From positions 124,001-188,000 of the forward strand of contig NZ_NPFW01000014.1 of assembly GCF_002259405.1 (NCBI RefSeq): DNA of 64,000 nt, in the 5' to 3' direction. The notes beneath the pieces were generated by a model. It was not told where the DNA came from. It saw nothing but the letters and a program-made list of their open reading frames with translations, and made no database searches. Positions 19,449 through 29,481 of this stretch are shown here, piece after piece (position 1 is the stretch's first letter; the number at the start of each line of letters is the position of its first letter). Made by a program: the position numbers and the translations under genes. This stretch comes from Rhodococcus sp. 14-2483-1-2. Its GTDB lineage: Bacteria > Actinomycetota > Actinomycetes > Mycobacteriales > Mycobacteriaceae.

Positions 19449-19467
19449 GTCCACCCCCTCGCTGAAC

Positions 19468-19502
19468 AAGCCCGACTCCCTTTCGAGGGGGTCGGGCTTT
19501 TT
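19468..19502 (+). terminator. groEL intrinsic terminator
   Basis: AAGCCCGAC...GTCGGGCTT stem, further paired through CTCCC/GGGGG, followed by a five-T run. Confidence 0.93.
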
Positions 19503-19518
19503 CGTGCTGCGGGGCTTC

Positions 19519-19567
19519 GAATCGGGTGCAACCAGCCGCGCTTAGCGCGGTCGGCTGCACCCGATTC
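19519..19567. repeat. 49-nt near-perfect palindrome
   Basis: Outer arms GAATCGGGTGCA and TGCACCCGATTC are perfect. The inner part continues with two mismatches and a wobble to CCGCGC-TTA-GCGCGG, for about 21 pairs. It lies 17 bp after the groEL terminator and is too complete for a chance fold. It may be a second terminator or a REP-like element. Confidence 0.75.
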
Positions 19568-19604
19568 TCGGTCATACCCGTCGGGTTTGTGGTTAGGGTC
19601 GGGC

Positions 19605-20393
19605 ATGACTCGTATCCGCTCGATGGTCGCCGCAGTGGCCGTGACCGCGGCCTTGGCGGGCTGCTCCACCTCGGGAACTGCCACGCCGGCGTCGGCACCG
19701 ACGACTACCGAAGTCACTGTCACCACGGAGCGAAACCAGCCGACGTCCACGACGCCGACCACTACCTCGAGTGCCGCCGAGCCGTACGTCGTCGGCAGCA
19801 CTCGAGTCACCGGATCAACAGTGCGTGCGACCTACGACGTCGCGATTCCGCAGCTCAGTGGCGGGAATCCCGCCGTGACGGCGGAGTTCAACGAGTCGAT
19901 GCGCGCCGCGCTGCAGGACCAGATCGACAATGACTACGGAAACGACTTTGCTCTCAGCGACGGCTATTCGACGGGGGAGACCCACGTTGGGCGGCGCGTG
20001 ATCAGTGCCGAACAGATCACCGGTTGGATCGCCGTGCCGCCAGGAGCGCACGGTAATTCACTGATTGCGACCGTGACGATCGACGCCGACACCGCACAGC
20101 CGATCTCCCTCGGTGATGCTTTCACCGATCTCGACGCAGGCCTGGCCCGGCTGTCGGACCGAGCAGCGGCAATTCTTCCGACCACCCGCGCAGGCGAGAG
20201 TTTCGAGCGCTCGGGTATCGAGCCGACGGTGGCCAACTTCGCGAACTGGACCGCATCGCCGGAGGGAATGAAGATTCACTTCGGGGACTACCAGGTGGGT
20301 TCCTACAGCATCGGCCTCGTCACGATCACCGTGCCGTGGACCGACCTGTCCGATGTCCTCGCTCCCGGTATGCAGGCTGTTTTGAGTAGCTGA
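19605..20393 (+). CDS. Lipoprotein with RsiV/DUF3298-like domain
   Basis: 262 residues. A lipoprotein signal (RIRSMVAAVAVTAALAGC) places Cys at the processed N-terminus, followed by a Thr/Ser/Pro-rich linker to about residue 60. The rest resembles RsiV/MPT64-like secreted domains (QLSGGNPAVTAEFNESMRAALQ; LGDAFTDLDAGLARLSDRA; YSIGLVTITVPWTDLSDVL). Extracellular, anchored to the membrane. Ligand unknown. The ATG at 19605 is chosen over an upstream in-frame start because it begins the signal peptide directly. Confidence 0.8.
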   Translation: MTRIRSMVAAVAVTAALAGCSTSGTATPASAPTTTEVTVTTERNQPTSTTPTTTSSAAEPYVVGSTRVTGSTVRATYDVAIPQLSGGNPAVTAEFNESMRAALQDQIDNDYGNDFALSDGYSTGETHVGRRVISAEQITGWIAVPPGAHGNSLIATVTIDADTAQPISLGDAFTDLDAGLARLSDRAAAILPTTRAGESFERSGIEPTVANFANWTASPEGMKIHFGDYQVGSYSIGLVTITVPWTDLSDVLAPGMQAVLSS

Positions 20394-20427
20394 ATCTCGG
20401 CGCACCCCGCAATGCGAGCATGGACCC

Positions 20428-21330
20428 ATGATGATTCGTGCAGGGGTGCTGGATGTGGCCTACGACCGCGTCGGTGACCCGTCCGGTCGTTCGGTGGTGC
20501 TGATGCACGGGTTTCCGTACGACCCGCGCGGTTACGACGACGTCGGCAGGCTGCTCGCCGAATCCGGCTACGACGTGGTGGTGCCGTACCTACGCGGCTT
20601 CGGACCCACCCGGTTCGTCGACGCGGACACGATGCGCTCCGGTGAGCAGGCCGCGATCGGCCACGACCTGCGCGAGTTGATCCTCGCGCTGGAGCTGGAC
20701 CAACCCATCGTCGCCGGCTACGACTGGGGCGGGCGAGCGGCGTGCGTCGTCGCCGCGCTGTGGCCCGAGTTGGTGTCGGGCCTGGTGAGCGTGTCCGGAT
20801 ATCTGGTGCAGAACATCGCCGCGGCCGTATCCACGCCCGTGCTGCCGCACCTCGAGAAGCGGTACTGGTATCAGTACTACCTGCACTCCGAGCGGGGCCG
20901 CGCCGGGCTCGCGGCCTACCGCACAGAGATCGCACAGACACTGCGGACGGATTGGTCGCCGACCTGGAGATTCGGCGATTCCGAATTCGCGGCCACCGCA
21001 CCGTCGTTCGACAACCCCGACTTCGTGGACGTGTCCGTGCATTCCTACCGGCATCGATACGGTCTCGAGTCAGGAGACGCGGCCTATGCAGCCACACAGG
21101 AGTTGCTGACGCAGCAACCGAGGATCACGGTGCCCACGGTCGTGATCGATCCGACCGAGGACACCGTTGCCTCGCTGTACGGCAGCCCGGACCACGCGGC
21201 GCACTTCATCGACCTGATCGACGTTCGTCAGGTCGATTGCGGCCACAACCCGCCTCAGGAATTACCCGGGCAGTTCGCCGACGCCGTCGTGACTCTCAGC
21301 CAGGTGGTCCGGGATCGCGAAAGGGACTAG
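20428..21330 (+). CDS. Alpha/beta hydrolase, epoxide hydrolase/dehalogenase-like
   Basis: 300 residues. The oxyanion-hole motif HGFPYDPRGYDD, the nucleophile elbow AGYDWGGRAA with Asp in place of Ser, and the late DCGHNPPQELP histidine are typical of epoxide hydrolases and haloalkane dehalogenases. The cap region is rich in Tyr and Trp (EKRYWYQYYLHSERGR). Cytosolic. Substrate unknown. The acid residue may be Asp within VVIDPTEDT. Confidence 0.87.
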   Translation: MMIRAGVLDVAYDRVGDPSGRSVVLMHGFPYDPRGYDDVGRLLAESGYDVVVPYLRGFGPTRFVDADTMRSGEQAAIGHDLRELILALELDQPIVAGYDWGGRAACVVAALWPELVSGLVSVSGYLVQNIAAAVSTPVLPHLEKRYWYQYYLHSERGRAGLAAYRTEIAQTLRTDWSPTWRFGDSEFAATAPSFDNPDFVDVSVHSYRHRYGLESGDAAYAATQELLTQQPRITVPTVVIDPTEDTVASLYGSPDHAAHFIDLIDVRQVDCGHNPPQELPGQFADAVVTLSQVVRDRERD

Positions 21331-21345
21331 ACGAACGATCTAGTC
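21325..21345. terminator. Small convergent terminator
   Basis: GACTAGA-N7-TCTAGTC overlaps the stop codons of the hydrolase (plus) and ABM (minus) genes. Confidence 0.5.
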
Positions 21346-21663
21346 GACTGCGAGCTCGCCCAGTTCGTTCCAGTCGGTGCCGTCGACCTCTTGGCTGATG
21401 ATCTTCGGGGTCTCCTGCAGGTACGGCGGGAGATCCTTCTGGGCCTGCTTGAAGTGATCCGAATTCACGTGGGCGGCACCGGCATCGGGATCCTTGAATG
21501 CCTCCACCAGGACGTACTCGGTGGGGTCGTCGAGGGTGCGCGACCAGAAGTACCAGAGGCATCCCTCCTCGGCCTGGCATGCCTCGGTGAAGTCGCGTGA
21601 GATCTCGGGCCAGTTGTCGGCGTGCTCGGGCTTGACCTTGAACTTGGCGGTGATGAAGATCAA
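21340..21663 (-). CDS. Antibiotic biosynthesis monooxygenase (ABM) domain protein
   Basis: 107 residues, a single dimeric alpha+beta barrel ABM/YgiN domain (FITAKFKVKPEHADNWPEISRDFTEAC; EGCLWYFWSRTLDDPTEYVLVEAFKD; HVNSDHFKQA). Members are cofactor-free quinol oxygenases, heme-degrading enzymes or unassigned. Starts at TTG 21663 with GAGGAG upstream. It follows the alcohol dehydrogenase with a 46-bp gap and probably shares its transcript. Confidence 0.88.
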   Translation of the reverse strand: MIFITAKFKVKPEHADNWPEISRDFTEACQAEEGCLWYFWSRTLDDPTEYVLVEAFKDPDAGAAHVNSDHFKQAQKDLPPYLQETPKIISQEVDGTDWNELGELAVD

Positions 21664-21709
21664 CGTTGCTCCTCGTTGTTGGGGTTGTGTCGGTGGTTAC
21701 TACCCGATT

Positions 21710-22744
21710 TCAGGGTACGAGAATCGCGCGGCCGCGAACCCGTCCGTTGTCGAGGTCGTCGATGGCACTCTGAAAGTCGTCCAGTGCGTAGGTCTGCGTA
21801 TGCAGGTTCACGGCACCGCGCGCGGCGAGAGACATGAGATCGCACAGGTCGTTGTAGGACCCGACGAGGTTGCCGACGATGTTCTTCTCCGCCGACACCA
21901 GGTCGATGGTCGGCACGTCGACGTTCTCGCCGTAGCCGATCACGTGATAGTCACCGGCCCGTCTGGTCATCGCCAATCCTTCTGCGGTCGAACCGTTCTC
22001 GCCGACGAAGTCGAGTACCACCTCGGCACCGAAGCCGCCGGTGAGCTCCATGATCTGCTCCACCTGGGTGCCGTCGGCGACCACCGCATGATCGGCTCCC
22101 AGAGTCAGCGCGAGCTTCACGGCATCGGCGTTGCGGTCGATGACGATCAGTTCGGCGGGGGAGAGGGCTTCGAGCACCTGGATACCGATGTGGCCGAGTC
22201 CGCCCGCGCCGATGACCACACACTTGTCTCGCGGTGTCAGCCGTCGTGATGCCTTGGCCGCCGCGTGATAGGCGGTCAATCCGGCATCGGCGAGCGCTGC
22301 CACTGCGGACGGCTCGAGCGAATCGTCGATCTTGACGACGGTTCGAGCATTGGTCCGCAGATAGTCGGCGTATCCACCGTTGGTGTCGATACCGGGGAAG
22401 TCGCTCGTCTCGCAGTGCACGTCGTCGCCGGACCGGCACGCCCGACACAGACCGCACGTCACCAGCGGATGCAGGATCACCTTGTCGCCCTCGCGGACAT
22501 TGGTGACGGCCGAGCCGACGGCATGGACCCACCCGGCGTTCTCGTGCCCGATCGTGTAAGGCAGTGTGACACCGGACTTCTCGGCCCACTGGCCTTCGAG
22601 AATGTGCAGATCGGTGCGGCACACACCTGCGCCGCCGATCTTGACTATGACGTCGAGTGGACCCTGTACCTCCGGAATCGGGACCTCGGTCATCTCCAGC
22701 TTCTTGTGATAGCCGACGACCTGGACGGCGCGCATGGTGCTCAT
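21710..22744 (-). CDS. Zinc-dependent NAD(P)-alcohol dehydrogenase
   Basis: 344 residues, medium-chain dehydrogenase. The catalytic zinc site is CRTDLHILEG...GHENAGWV; the structural zinc cluster is CGLCRACRSGDDVHC; the Rossmann motif is VIGAGGLGHIG. It resembles the alcohol dehydrogenase of rhodococcal and mycobacterial propane monooxygenase (prm/mim) gene clusters, which oxidises the resulting alcohol. The ATG at 22744 overlaps the DUF59 gene stop (ATGA) and is preceded by AGGAG. Confidence 0.9.
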   Translation of the reverse strand: MSTMRAVQVVGYHKKLEMTEVPIPEVQGPLDVIVKIGGAGVCRTDLHILEGQWAEKSGVTLPYTIGHENAGWVHAVGSAVTNVREGDKVILHPLVTCGLCRACRSGDDVHCETSDFPGIDTNGGYADYLRTNARTVVKIDDSLEPSAVAALADAGLTAYHAAAKASRRLTPRDKCVVIGAGGLGHIGIQVLEALSPAELIVIDRNADAVKLALTLGADHAVVADGTQVEQIMELTGGFGAEVVLDFVGENGSTAEGLAMTRRAGDYHVIGYGENVDVPTIDLVSAEKNIVGNLVGSYNDLCDLMSLAARGAVNLHTQTYALDDFQSAIDDLDNGRVRGRAILVP

Positions 22745-23523
22745 CGTTGATGCTCCTGTGTAGTGCTGTGCGGGACGGTGAGGGTGGTCAGTGGGATGAA
22801 GGCGCCTTCTTCCCGCGGCACTTGCTGTTCCTCCGCTCCGGGGTAGCGAGTCTGCAGCAATCCGCGGCAGAAATGCGCGTTGCCGTCGATCGAGACGCGG
22901 GTGGCGCGGGCTCGCCGCATCACCATCGTCAGATCTCCGGTGTGCGGCTTGCCGGTGTGATCGACCAGAGCCGGAGCCGCCGGATCGATCCGCAGGCCGA
23001 GTGCCTCGCGCCGACGAAGCAGAGCGTCGGACGTGCGGTCGTCGGGTAGATCTCCGAGCACGACAGCCGCCAGATCGTCCGCTGTCGCATCGGAATTGGC
23101 GCGCAGCCAGGCGTTGAGGGAGCGTTCCATCGCGGCCACGTACGCCTTGCGGCGGAACGTGGCTCGGAGCTCGTCGAGGTCTTCCTCGGCCTCGTGTCCG
23201 AAGGTGCCCCGGTAGCCGGCGTCGGCGGCGAGACCGGCATTGATCTTGTCCGAGTCGTGGTGATCGTCGAGTTCGACGTGCACCATCTCCGTCCACGACA
23301 GAGCGTTCAGCACGTCCTTCGCGTCGCCCGCCATCAGATACGCGAAATTCGGTGAGCAGAACGAGGTCGGCAGGCGCAGGTGCACGTGCACCGCCCCGTC
23401 CTCCACCTCGAGGGAGCGGACGAAGCCCAGATCGGTGATGGGCTCGTCCAATTCGGGATCGAGGACGACTCCGAGCGCTGCGTAGGCCTCGTCGTGCCTC
23501 GACAGGGTTGCAACGACAGTCAT
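22741..23523 (-). CDS. DUF59/MIP18-like iron-sulfur assembly domain protein
   Basis: 260 residues. The first 100 resemble MIP18/PaaD/SufT-like domains (GVVLDPELDEPITDLGFVRSLEV; LRLPTSFCSPNFAYLMAGDA) that help load metal clusters. The C-terminal part is specific to proteins found in propane monooxygenase clusters. Expected role: maturation of a metalloenzyme. It is 1 bp downstream of the amidohydrolase gene and overlaps the alcohol dehydrogenase gene by 4 bp. Confidence 0.82.
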   Translation of the reverse strand: MTVVATLSRHDEAYAALGVVLDPELDEPITDLGFVRSLEVEDGAVHVHLRLPTSFCSPNFAYLMAGDAKDVLNALSWTEMVHVELDDHHDSDKINAGLAADAGYRGTFGHEAEEDLDELRATFRRKAYVAAMERSLNAWLRANSDATADDLAAVVLGDLPDDRTSDALLRRREALGLRIDPAAPALVDHTGKPHTGDLTMVMRRARATRVSIDGNAHFCRGLLQTRYPGAEEQQVPREEGAFIPLTTLTVPHSTTQEHQR

Positions 23524-23524
23524 C

Positions 23525-24568
23525 TCACACCGCCGCGAGATCGGCGCGCTCGGGCTGACGCGGTCCGGTCTCGGTCTCGTCGGCGTCGGGCAACTGCAGC
23601 TCTGCCGGGACCGGGATGTCGTAGAGCTTGGCGGCGTTCAAGCCCAGGACCTTCTTCTTCTGCTCGAGTGTGATCGGTGCGTATTCGTCCAGGGACTCGT
23701 GGATCTGGAAGTCGACGAATCCTTCGACCAGCCACTTGGGCGTCCACAATGCGTAATCGGAGGAGAAGAAGATGCGGTCCTCACCCAGCCAGTACAGCAG
23801 CTCACCCATGATCTGACCGAAGTACTTCGGCCGCGTGTGCATGAACGGAATGGCCACGGCGAGGCCGGCATACACGTTGGGTTCCTGGGTGGCGATCCAG
23901 CAGAAGTCCTCCAGGCGCGGCAGGCCGCAGTGTTCGACGACGAAGTTCAGATCGGTGAAGTCGGTCGCCACGTGGTCGACATCCGCGACGTCGAACGCAT
24001 CGCGGTCGAGCGGACGAATGGTCGGCCCCTTGTGCACGTGAATGTTCTTGATGCCGACCTCGCGGCACACCTCGAGGTAGCGCCGCGTCCAGTCGTCGTC
24101 GAGCTTGTAGCCGCGAGAGTCGCCGTGCCACTCGGCGGTGTAGAGCTTGACGCCTTTCAGCCCGAAGCGTTCTGCGTCGGCCCGCAGTTGGTCGAGGCCG
24201 CGTTCGCCGTTGCGCGGATCGAAGTGGTGGTTGTAGGTCAGCTTGTCCGGGTGCGCCGCGGCCAGCGCCGACGCCTCCTCGGTCTGCCCGAACCCGTTGT
24301 TGTAGAACTCGCCGAGGTGGGCGGGCTGGAAGATGGCGTGATCGACGTACCCGATCTCGAACAGGTCGTGCATCAGGCGCTCGCCGCCCTGGTAGAGGTA
24401 CTCGTCGTACGTCCACAGCTCGCTCTCGGGGGAGAGGTTGCGGTGGTAGTCGTAGAAGCAGTCGATGAACTGCTTGCCGTGGATGTTGCGTTGGTTCTGC
24501 TCTCGCGCGTCCCACAGTGCGATGTGGGCGTCGACGATGAAGAAGTTCTCGCCGTTCTTGGTGTACAT
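23525..24568 (-). CDS. Amidohydrolase 2 family protein
   Basis: 347 residues, TIM-barrel amidohydrolase (ACMSD-like). It has IVDAHIALWD at the N-terminus, NHHFDPRNGERGL, VKLYTAEWHGDSRG, NIHVHKGPT, FVVEHCGLPRLEDFCW and FFSSDYALWTP. The usual HxH at the start is reduced to DAHIALWD, so metal binding is atypical. Highly similar genes flank propane monooxygenase operons, where the protein is needed for the oxygenase in M. smegmatis. Start ATG 24568 with GGGAGG upstream. It is the first gene of this four-gene transcript. Confidence 0.86.
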   Translation of the reverse strand: MYTKNGENFFIVDAHIALWDAREQNQRNIHGKQFIDCFYDYHRNLSPESELWTYDEYLYQGGERLMHDLFEIGYVDHAIFQPAHLGEFYNNGFGQTEEASALAAAHPDKLTYNHHFDPRNGERGLDQLRADAERFGLKGVKLYTAEWHGDSRGYKLDDDWTRRYLEVCREVGIKNIHVHKGPTIRPLDRDAFDVADVDHVATDFTDLNFVVEHCGLPRLEDFCWIATQEPNVYAGLAVAIPFMHTRPKYFGQIMGELLYWLGEDRIFFSSDYALWTPKWLVEGFVDFQIHESLDEYAPITLEQKKKVLGLNAAKLYDIPVPAELQLPDADETETGPRQPERADLAAV

Positions 24569-24594
24569 GCGGTGTGCCTCCCGGGTGTTGCGAT

Positions 24595-24612
24595 ACGTGA
24601 CGTGCGTCACGT
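24595..24612. promoter_or_regulatory. Palindrome in the divergent amidohydrolase/regulator region
   Basis: ACGTGACG-TG-CGTCACGT, perfect 8-bp arms, 27-44 bp upstream of the amidohydrolase start. Candidate binding site for the divergently encoded regulator or for a CRP/GntR-type protein. Confidence 0.5.
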
Positions 24613-24661
24613 CGTCATGGGAACGACGGTAGGTCCGCGACGAGCCGCCGTCTCGGCCTCG

Positions 24662-24680
24662 GCGTCTCAATTCGAGACGC
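24662..24680. promoter_or_regulatory. GTCTC/GAGAC dyad, candidate activator site
   Basis: GCGTCTC-AATTC-GAGACGC, perfect 7-bp arms, midway between the divergent genes. Position and symmetry fit an upstream activating site for the Fis-type regulator. Confidence 0.55.
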
Positions 24681-24723
24681 TGCCCCGGCAACGATGGCGA
24701 CATGCGAATGTAACCTGGATCAC

Positions 24724-26184
24724 ATGGCAGATTCCGGGGGTCTCTCGCGGGCCCGACTCCATTCGGAGCCCCTCGCTGCCGTCTCGCATCGACTTCTGGC
24801 GTCGTGGCACCGAAGCCAGCGGTACGGGGTGTCGCTCGACGAGGTTGCTCCGGTGTTCTCGGGAACCTACGACGACGAGTCCCTGTTCTATCGGTGCGGC
24901 CGCGAGGTGCTCAACGGGTTGCGCGACACGTTGGCGAACGAACCGGTGTCGATGATGCTCACCGATGCCGATGGTCTCGTGTTGGACAGGGTCAGCGCCG
25001 ACCGCGAACTGCTGGCTGCGCTCGACCGCGTGCATCTGGCACCCGGCTTCTCGTACGCGGAGGACCAGGCCGGTACCAACGGCCTCGCGCTGGCGCTGGC
25101 GGATCAGGTGCCCGCGGTGGTGAAGGCGGACGAGCACTACTCGCTCTCGCTCGCCGGGTACACGTGCGCGGCAGCTCCGGTTCTCGATCCACTCACCGGC
25201 CGGGTGGAGGGCTGCGTCAATCTGACCACCTGGTCGGAGTCGTCCTCGGATCTGCTTCTGGCCCTTGCCCAGTCGGCTGCGGGGAACACCTCGGCGATGA
25301 TGCTCGCGCGGTCGCAGGGCCAGCATCCGCGGCCGGCCCCGCGCGGTGAGGTGTTCCGGGTCGAAACCGCGCACAGCGGGCCGGGATCCGGCATCCTCGA
25401 CGATCTTTCCCCGGGTTGGCGGAGCGCACTCGGGTCTGCGGAAGCTGCTCTGGCCGAACATGGTTCGATTCTCATGGTCGGTGAGCCGGGATCGGGCCGG
25501 GCCACCGTGCTCGCTCGCGCACTGCGCGCAGCACGCCCGCGCGGCCGCATCCTCAGCGCTGGAGCACCGGCCGCCCGGGACGTCGACGCCTGGCTCGACC
25601 TCTGGACGCCCGAGCTGCCGAAACCCGATACGGCAGTGGTCATTCGTGATGTCGACCGGCTTCCCGCGCGTGCGGCCGATGCCCTCGCCGAACTGATCCG
25701 TCGCGCCGGCCACGGGGTACCCGTCACCGTCACGGCGTCGAACTACGACGACGTGCCCCCGGCACTCGCGGGACTGCTGCGCACCGTGGTCGAGGTACCG
25801 CCGCTGCGCAACAGGCCCGAAGACATCGCCCCGCTCGCCCTGCATCTGGCCGGGCGGGTGCGGGGCCGACGGGTCACGCTCACCGCCGCTGCCGAGCGAG
25901 CGTTGCGCGAACATCCATGGCCGGGCAACGTCGGCGAGCTGGCCACGGTGATGCACAAGGCAGCCGTCCGCGCGGACGTCATCGGGGTCCATCATCTGCC
26001 GCCGGAGGTGCTCTCGCGCACCACCCACCGGCTCACCCGCATCGAGACGTTCGAGCGCGACGAGATGATTCGCGTGCTCTCTCGCCCCGGCGTCACGATG
26101 AACGACGCGGTCGAGGAACTGGGGATGAGCCGCGCGACCATCTACCGCAAACGCGACCGATACGGCATCACGCTTCGTTCCTGA
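24724..26184 (+). CDS. GAF-AAA-Fis regulator (AcoR/MimR-like)
   Basis: 486 residues. An N-terminal sensor (SHRLLASWHRSQRYGV, then a GAF domain with NGLALAL and CAAAPVLDP) precedes an AAA+ region and a Fis helix-turn-helix (MNDAVEELGMSRATIYRKRDRYGI). The AAA+ part is degenerate: Walker A reads GEPGSGRAT with Arg for Lys, and the sigma-54-binding GAFTGA loop is absent. This is expected in a sigma-54-lacking actinobacterium and resembles MimR, which activates propane monooxygenase genes. Probably controls the divergent amidohydrolase operon. ATG 24724 is preferred to a start 30 bp upstream. Confidence 0.85.
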   Translation: MADSGGLSRARLHSEPLAAVSHRLLASWHRSQRYGVSLDEVAPVFSGTYDDESLFYRCGREVLNGLRDTLANEPVSMMLTDADGLVLDRVSADRELLAALDRVHLAPGFSYAEDQAGTNGLALALADQVPAVVKADEHYSLSLAGYTCAAAPVLDPLTGRVEGCVNLTTWSESSSDLLLALAQSAAGNTSAMMLARSQGQHPRPAPRGEVFRVETAHSGPGSGILDDLSPGWRSALGSAEAALAEHGSILMVGEPGSGRATVLARALRAARPRGRILSAGAPAARDVDAWLDLWTPELPKPDTAVVIRDVDRLPARAADALAELIRRAGHGVPVTVTASNYDDVPPALAGLLRTVVEVPPLRNRPEDIAPLALHLAGRVRGRRVTLTAAAERALREHPWPGNVGELATVMHKAAVRADVIGVHHLPPEVLSRTTHRLTRIETFERDEMIRVLSRPGVTMNDAVEELGMSRATIYRKRDRYGITLRS

Positions 26185-26218
26185 ACAGCTTCGTTCCTGA
26201 TCGCCTACTCTCGACCGC

Positions 26219-27172
26219 ATGGCCAGTAGCTCACCGTCGATCGAGATTCCGGTGGGCGAGCGCAGCGTCCGGATCTCCAACCCCGAGCGCGTGTACTTCC
26301 CCGAAAGCGGAGCCACCAAGCTGGATCTGGTGAACTACTACCTGAGCGTCGGCGACGGCATCGTGCGGGCGCTGCGGGAGCGGCCGTGCATGATGCATCG
26401 CTTCCCCAAGGGCCTCGCCGGCGACAAGGTGCACCAGAAGCGCGTGCCCAACGGTGCGCCGCCGTGGCTCGAGACGGTGCAGGTGACCTTCCCCCGCTAC
26501 AACCGCACTGCCGACGAGCTGTGCGTGACCGAACTGGCGCACGTGGCCTGGGCGGTCCAGATGTCGACCGTCGAGTTCCATCCGTGGAACAGCCGCCGCG
26601 CCGACGTCGAGATGCCCGACGAGTGGCGCATCGACCTCGATCCGATGCCCGACTGCCCCTTCGACCGGGTACGACGCGTCGCCGGGGTGGTTCAGGAGGT
26701 GCTGAGTGATCTCGGGGCCGTCGGCTGGCCCAAGACCTCCGGCGGCCACGGTCTGCACATCTACGTTCGGATCGACCCGGCCTACGGCTTCAAGGACTTA
26801 CGTAGGGCTGCACTGGCTTTCGCGCGTGAGGTGGAGCGTCGGGCACCCGAGGACGTGACGACCACCTGGTGGCGCAAGGATCGCGACCCGTCGAAGCTGT
26901 TCGTCGACTACAACCAGAACGCCCGCGATCACACCATCGCCAGCGCCTATTCGGTGCGGGGAAATCAGCAGGCGACGGTGTCGACGCCGATCTCCTGGGA
27001 CGAGGTTGCCGACGTCGATCCGCGCGAGTTCACGATGTTCACGGTGCCCGCCCGATTCGCCGACTTGGGTGACCTGCACGCCGGCATCGACGATGCGGTG
27101 TTCGCGATCGACGAGTTACTCGAATGGGCGGAGCGAGACGAGCATCAGGGCTTGACGGAACCCGAGGAGTAG
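26219..27172 (+). CDS. LigD-type polymerase/primase domain protein
   Basis: 317 residues, a stand-alone archaeo-eukaryotic primase-type polymerase domain as in the POL part of LigD. Motifs include RISNPERVYFPESGATKLDLVNYY, MHRFPKGLAG, the metal-binding DLDP of WRIDLDPMPDC, and SGGHGLHIYVRI. Such proteins fill gaps in non-homologous end joining or excision repair. Neither ligase nor Ku is nearby, so it resembles the separate Prim-Pol paralogues of mycobacteria. The start lies 34 bp after the regulator gene. Confidence 0.92.
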   Translation: MASSSPSIEIPVGERSVRISNPERVYFPESGATKLDLVNYYLSVGDGIVRALRERPCMMHRFPKGLAGDKVHQKRVPNGAPPWLETVQVTFPRYNRTADELCVTELAHVAWAVQMSTVEFHPWNSRRADVEMPDEWRIDLDPMPDCPFDRVRRVAGVVQEVLSDLGAVGWPKTSGGHGLHIYVRIDPAYGFKDLRRAALAFAREVERRAPEDVTTTWWRKDRDPSKLFVDYNQNARDHTIASAYSVRGNQQATVSTPISWDEVADVDPREFTMFTVPARFADLGDLHAGIDDAVFAIDELLEWAERDEHQGLTEPEE

Positions 27173-27231
27173 CCGAACTCGAAGTCATGGACGGAAATCG
27201 GCTGAAATCCGTCCACAACTTCGAGTTCGGC
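27172..27231. terminator. Bidirectional terminator, LigD-pol/argG
   Basis: Perfect 14-bp outer arms GCCGAACTCGAAGT and ACTTCGAGTTCGGC plus inner GGACGGA/TCCGTCC arms with a 12-nt loop. It begins in the stop codon of the polymerase gene and ends 9 bp before the argG stop. Confidence 0.85.
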
Positions 27232-27240
27232 AACCAGAGA

Positions 27241-29335
<2,095 letters not shown>

Positions 29336-29365
29336 GGGGCATTCGTGGGCGCACTGACTGCCCAG

Positions 29366-29376
29366 CTGTCCGACAG
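29366..29376. promoter_or_regulatory. FadR-type operator copy 1
   Basis: CTGTC-C-GACAG, a perfect 5-1-5 palindrome upstream of the regulator gene, identical in form to the copy at 29436. Confidence 0.7.
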
Positions 29377-29402
29377 GTTCATGAAGCAATCCTAGCCTGG
29401 GG

Positions 29403-29431
29403 TTGACCGATGGGGTGTTCTGCGCCACACT
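29403..29431 (+). promoter_or_regulatory. Possible aspartase operon promoter
   Basis: TTGACC (29403-29408) and a weak CACACT hexamer after 17 bp. The second operator starts 5 bp further on, where it would cover the transcription start. Confidence 0.4.
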
Positions 29432-29435
29432 CTAC

Positions 29436-29446
29436 CTGTCAGACAG
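29436..29446. promoter_or_regulatory. FadR-type operator copy 2
   Basis: CTGTC-A-GACAG; a further half site GGACAG follows. 70 bp (about 7 helical turns) from copy 1. Confidence 0.75.
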
Positions 29447-29481
29447 CCGGACAGCTGGACACCCCCTGAAGGAGCGCAACC

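Noticed and set aside
21340..26184. Full propane monooxygenase locus
   Set aside because: No hydroxylase, reductase or coupling-protein gene is present; only accessory genes are seen.
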